In this document: positions 63,401 to 64,000 of the stretch, piece by piece
Layout of the letters: the number at the start of each line of letters is the position of its first letter
How positions within the stretch are numbered: position 1 is the stretch's first letter
From: Owenia fusiformis
Taxonomy: Eukaryota; Annelida; Polychaeta; Sabellida; Oweniidae
NCBI GenBank assembly: GCA_903813345.2
Contig: CAIIXF020000001.1
Coordinates: 48,069,885-48,133,884 of the forward strand
Reading direction: 5' to 3'
DNA: 64,000 nt
The notes under the pieces: generated by a model
Seen by the model: the letters and a program-made list of their open reading frames with translations, nothing else
Told to the model about the DNA's origin: nothing
The model's database searches: none
Position numbers and translations under genes: made by a program

Positions 63401-64000
63401 CCAATGTATATTTCCCGCTGTGTATCTCCCAATCCAAATATTCCCGGGAAAATGTTTTTTATTCAGTGTAGAAACAGTCAATTGAAATGAAATCAATGAA
63501 AAAAAACCTGGATATGCAGGGTGTCCTGAAAACTTCACTTGTAAAACCTCACTTTTCATAGGATAAATTAGTTATGTGATGATCGGTTTTGAATAATGAT
63601 CACTGGGAAGATTTCAGAGAAAGAGCGTATATCATACAATGTTTATTGATGATATGTTGACATTGCTGATCATTATTGACTGATGGCGAATAAGTACCAA
63701 AAAGGTAACGCTTTGTGCGAATGTTATGTGAATTTCTGATGGAATTTCTTACTACGACATAACATTTAACAGGATATTGTATGACCACTATCAAATAATT
63801 TAACCGAGTCGTTTTTAACTTCTCAATTTACATTTTTTGTTTACAATCACATGAGACATGTGAGCCCGGGTATGTGAGGCTGATCTGAGAAGTCTTAATA
63901 AACAATAGCTCTGTCAAAAAAATGATTAAATTAAATTACATAAGATTCGGAATGAAAGTGCCCCGTCCATATTTCATATTTGACTAAAAATAATTAGTGC
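63400..64000. other. No gene recognised; one MITE-like end
   Basis: GCAGGGTGTCCTGAAAACTT near 63518 resembles the CAGGGTG terminal repeats elsewhere, but no partner lies within the window. The short minus frames at 63374-63559 and 63600-63794 show no recognisable features. Confidence 0.4.

Overview
This is a eukaryotic, almost certainly metazoan, nuclear window. It is AT-rich. Conserved proteins are split into many short exons with GT-AG introns, and the introns and intergenic space are full of small DNA transposons, foldback elements and tandem repeats. The gene set (YJU2B, an ADP/ATP carrier, SSX2IP and focal adhesion kinase) points to an invertebrate animal. The general feel (abundant TACATGTA-like words, many MITEs) suggests a mollusc or another lophotrochozoan, but no feature here proves the phylum.

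Layout. (1) 1-4.8 kb, + strand: the 3' five exons of YJU2B (CCDC130), a spliceosome-associated zinc-finger protein; its 5' end lies outside the window. (2) 4.8-7.3 kb: intergenic, with fragments of mobile elements and a 532 bp near-perfect foldback. (3) 7.9-9.6 kb, - strand: a complete four-coding-exon mitochondrial ADP/ATP carrier. Its sequence signatures look like the plant/fungal class rather than the usual animal class. A likely 5' non-coding exon sits near 12.8 kb. (4) 14.2-26.2 kb, - strand: complete SSX2IP (ADIP/Msd1), 13 coding exons, 635 codons, with MITEs and foldbacks in its introns. (5) 26.2-34.3 kb: intergenic, with a 1.7 kb pogo-like element (28652-30337) that keeps only the transposase C-terminus plus a 239 bp minisatellite, and hAT-type and foldback MITEs. 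(6) 36.0-54.5 kb, - strand: focal adhesion kinase (PTK2/FAK), 23 coding exons covering most of FERM, the autophosphorylation linker, the kinase, a proline-rich region and FAT; only the N-terminal tip is not found. (7) 54.5-64 kb: no confident gene exon. It holds a LINE reverse-transcriptase remnant, an 82 bp minisatellite and a 2 kb cluster of nested palindromic repeats (61.4-63.4 kb) that may derive from a Crypton-like element.

The four genes have unrelated jobs (mRNA splicing, mitochondrial nucleotide exchange, centriolar satellite/junction scaffold, integrin signalling), so I see no functional cluster. All exon boundaries below were read by eye from splice sites and reading-phase continuity. 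Every exon chain keeps frame across all junctions. Family statements come from remembered knowledge of those families, not from a search.
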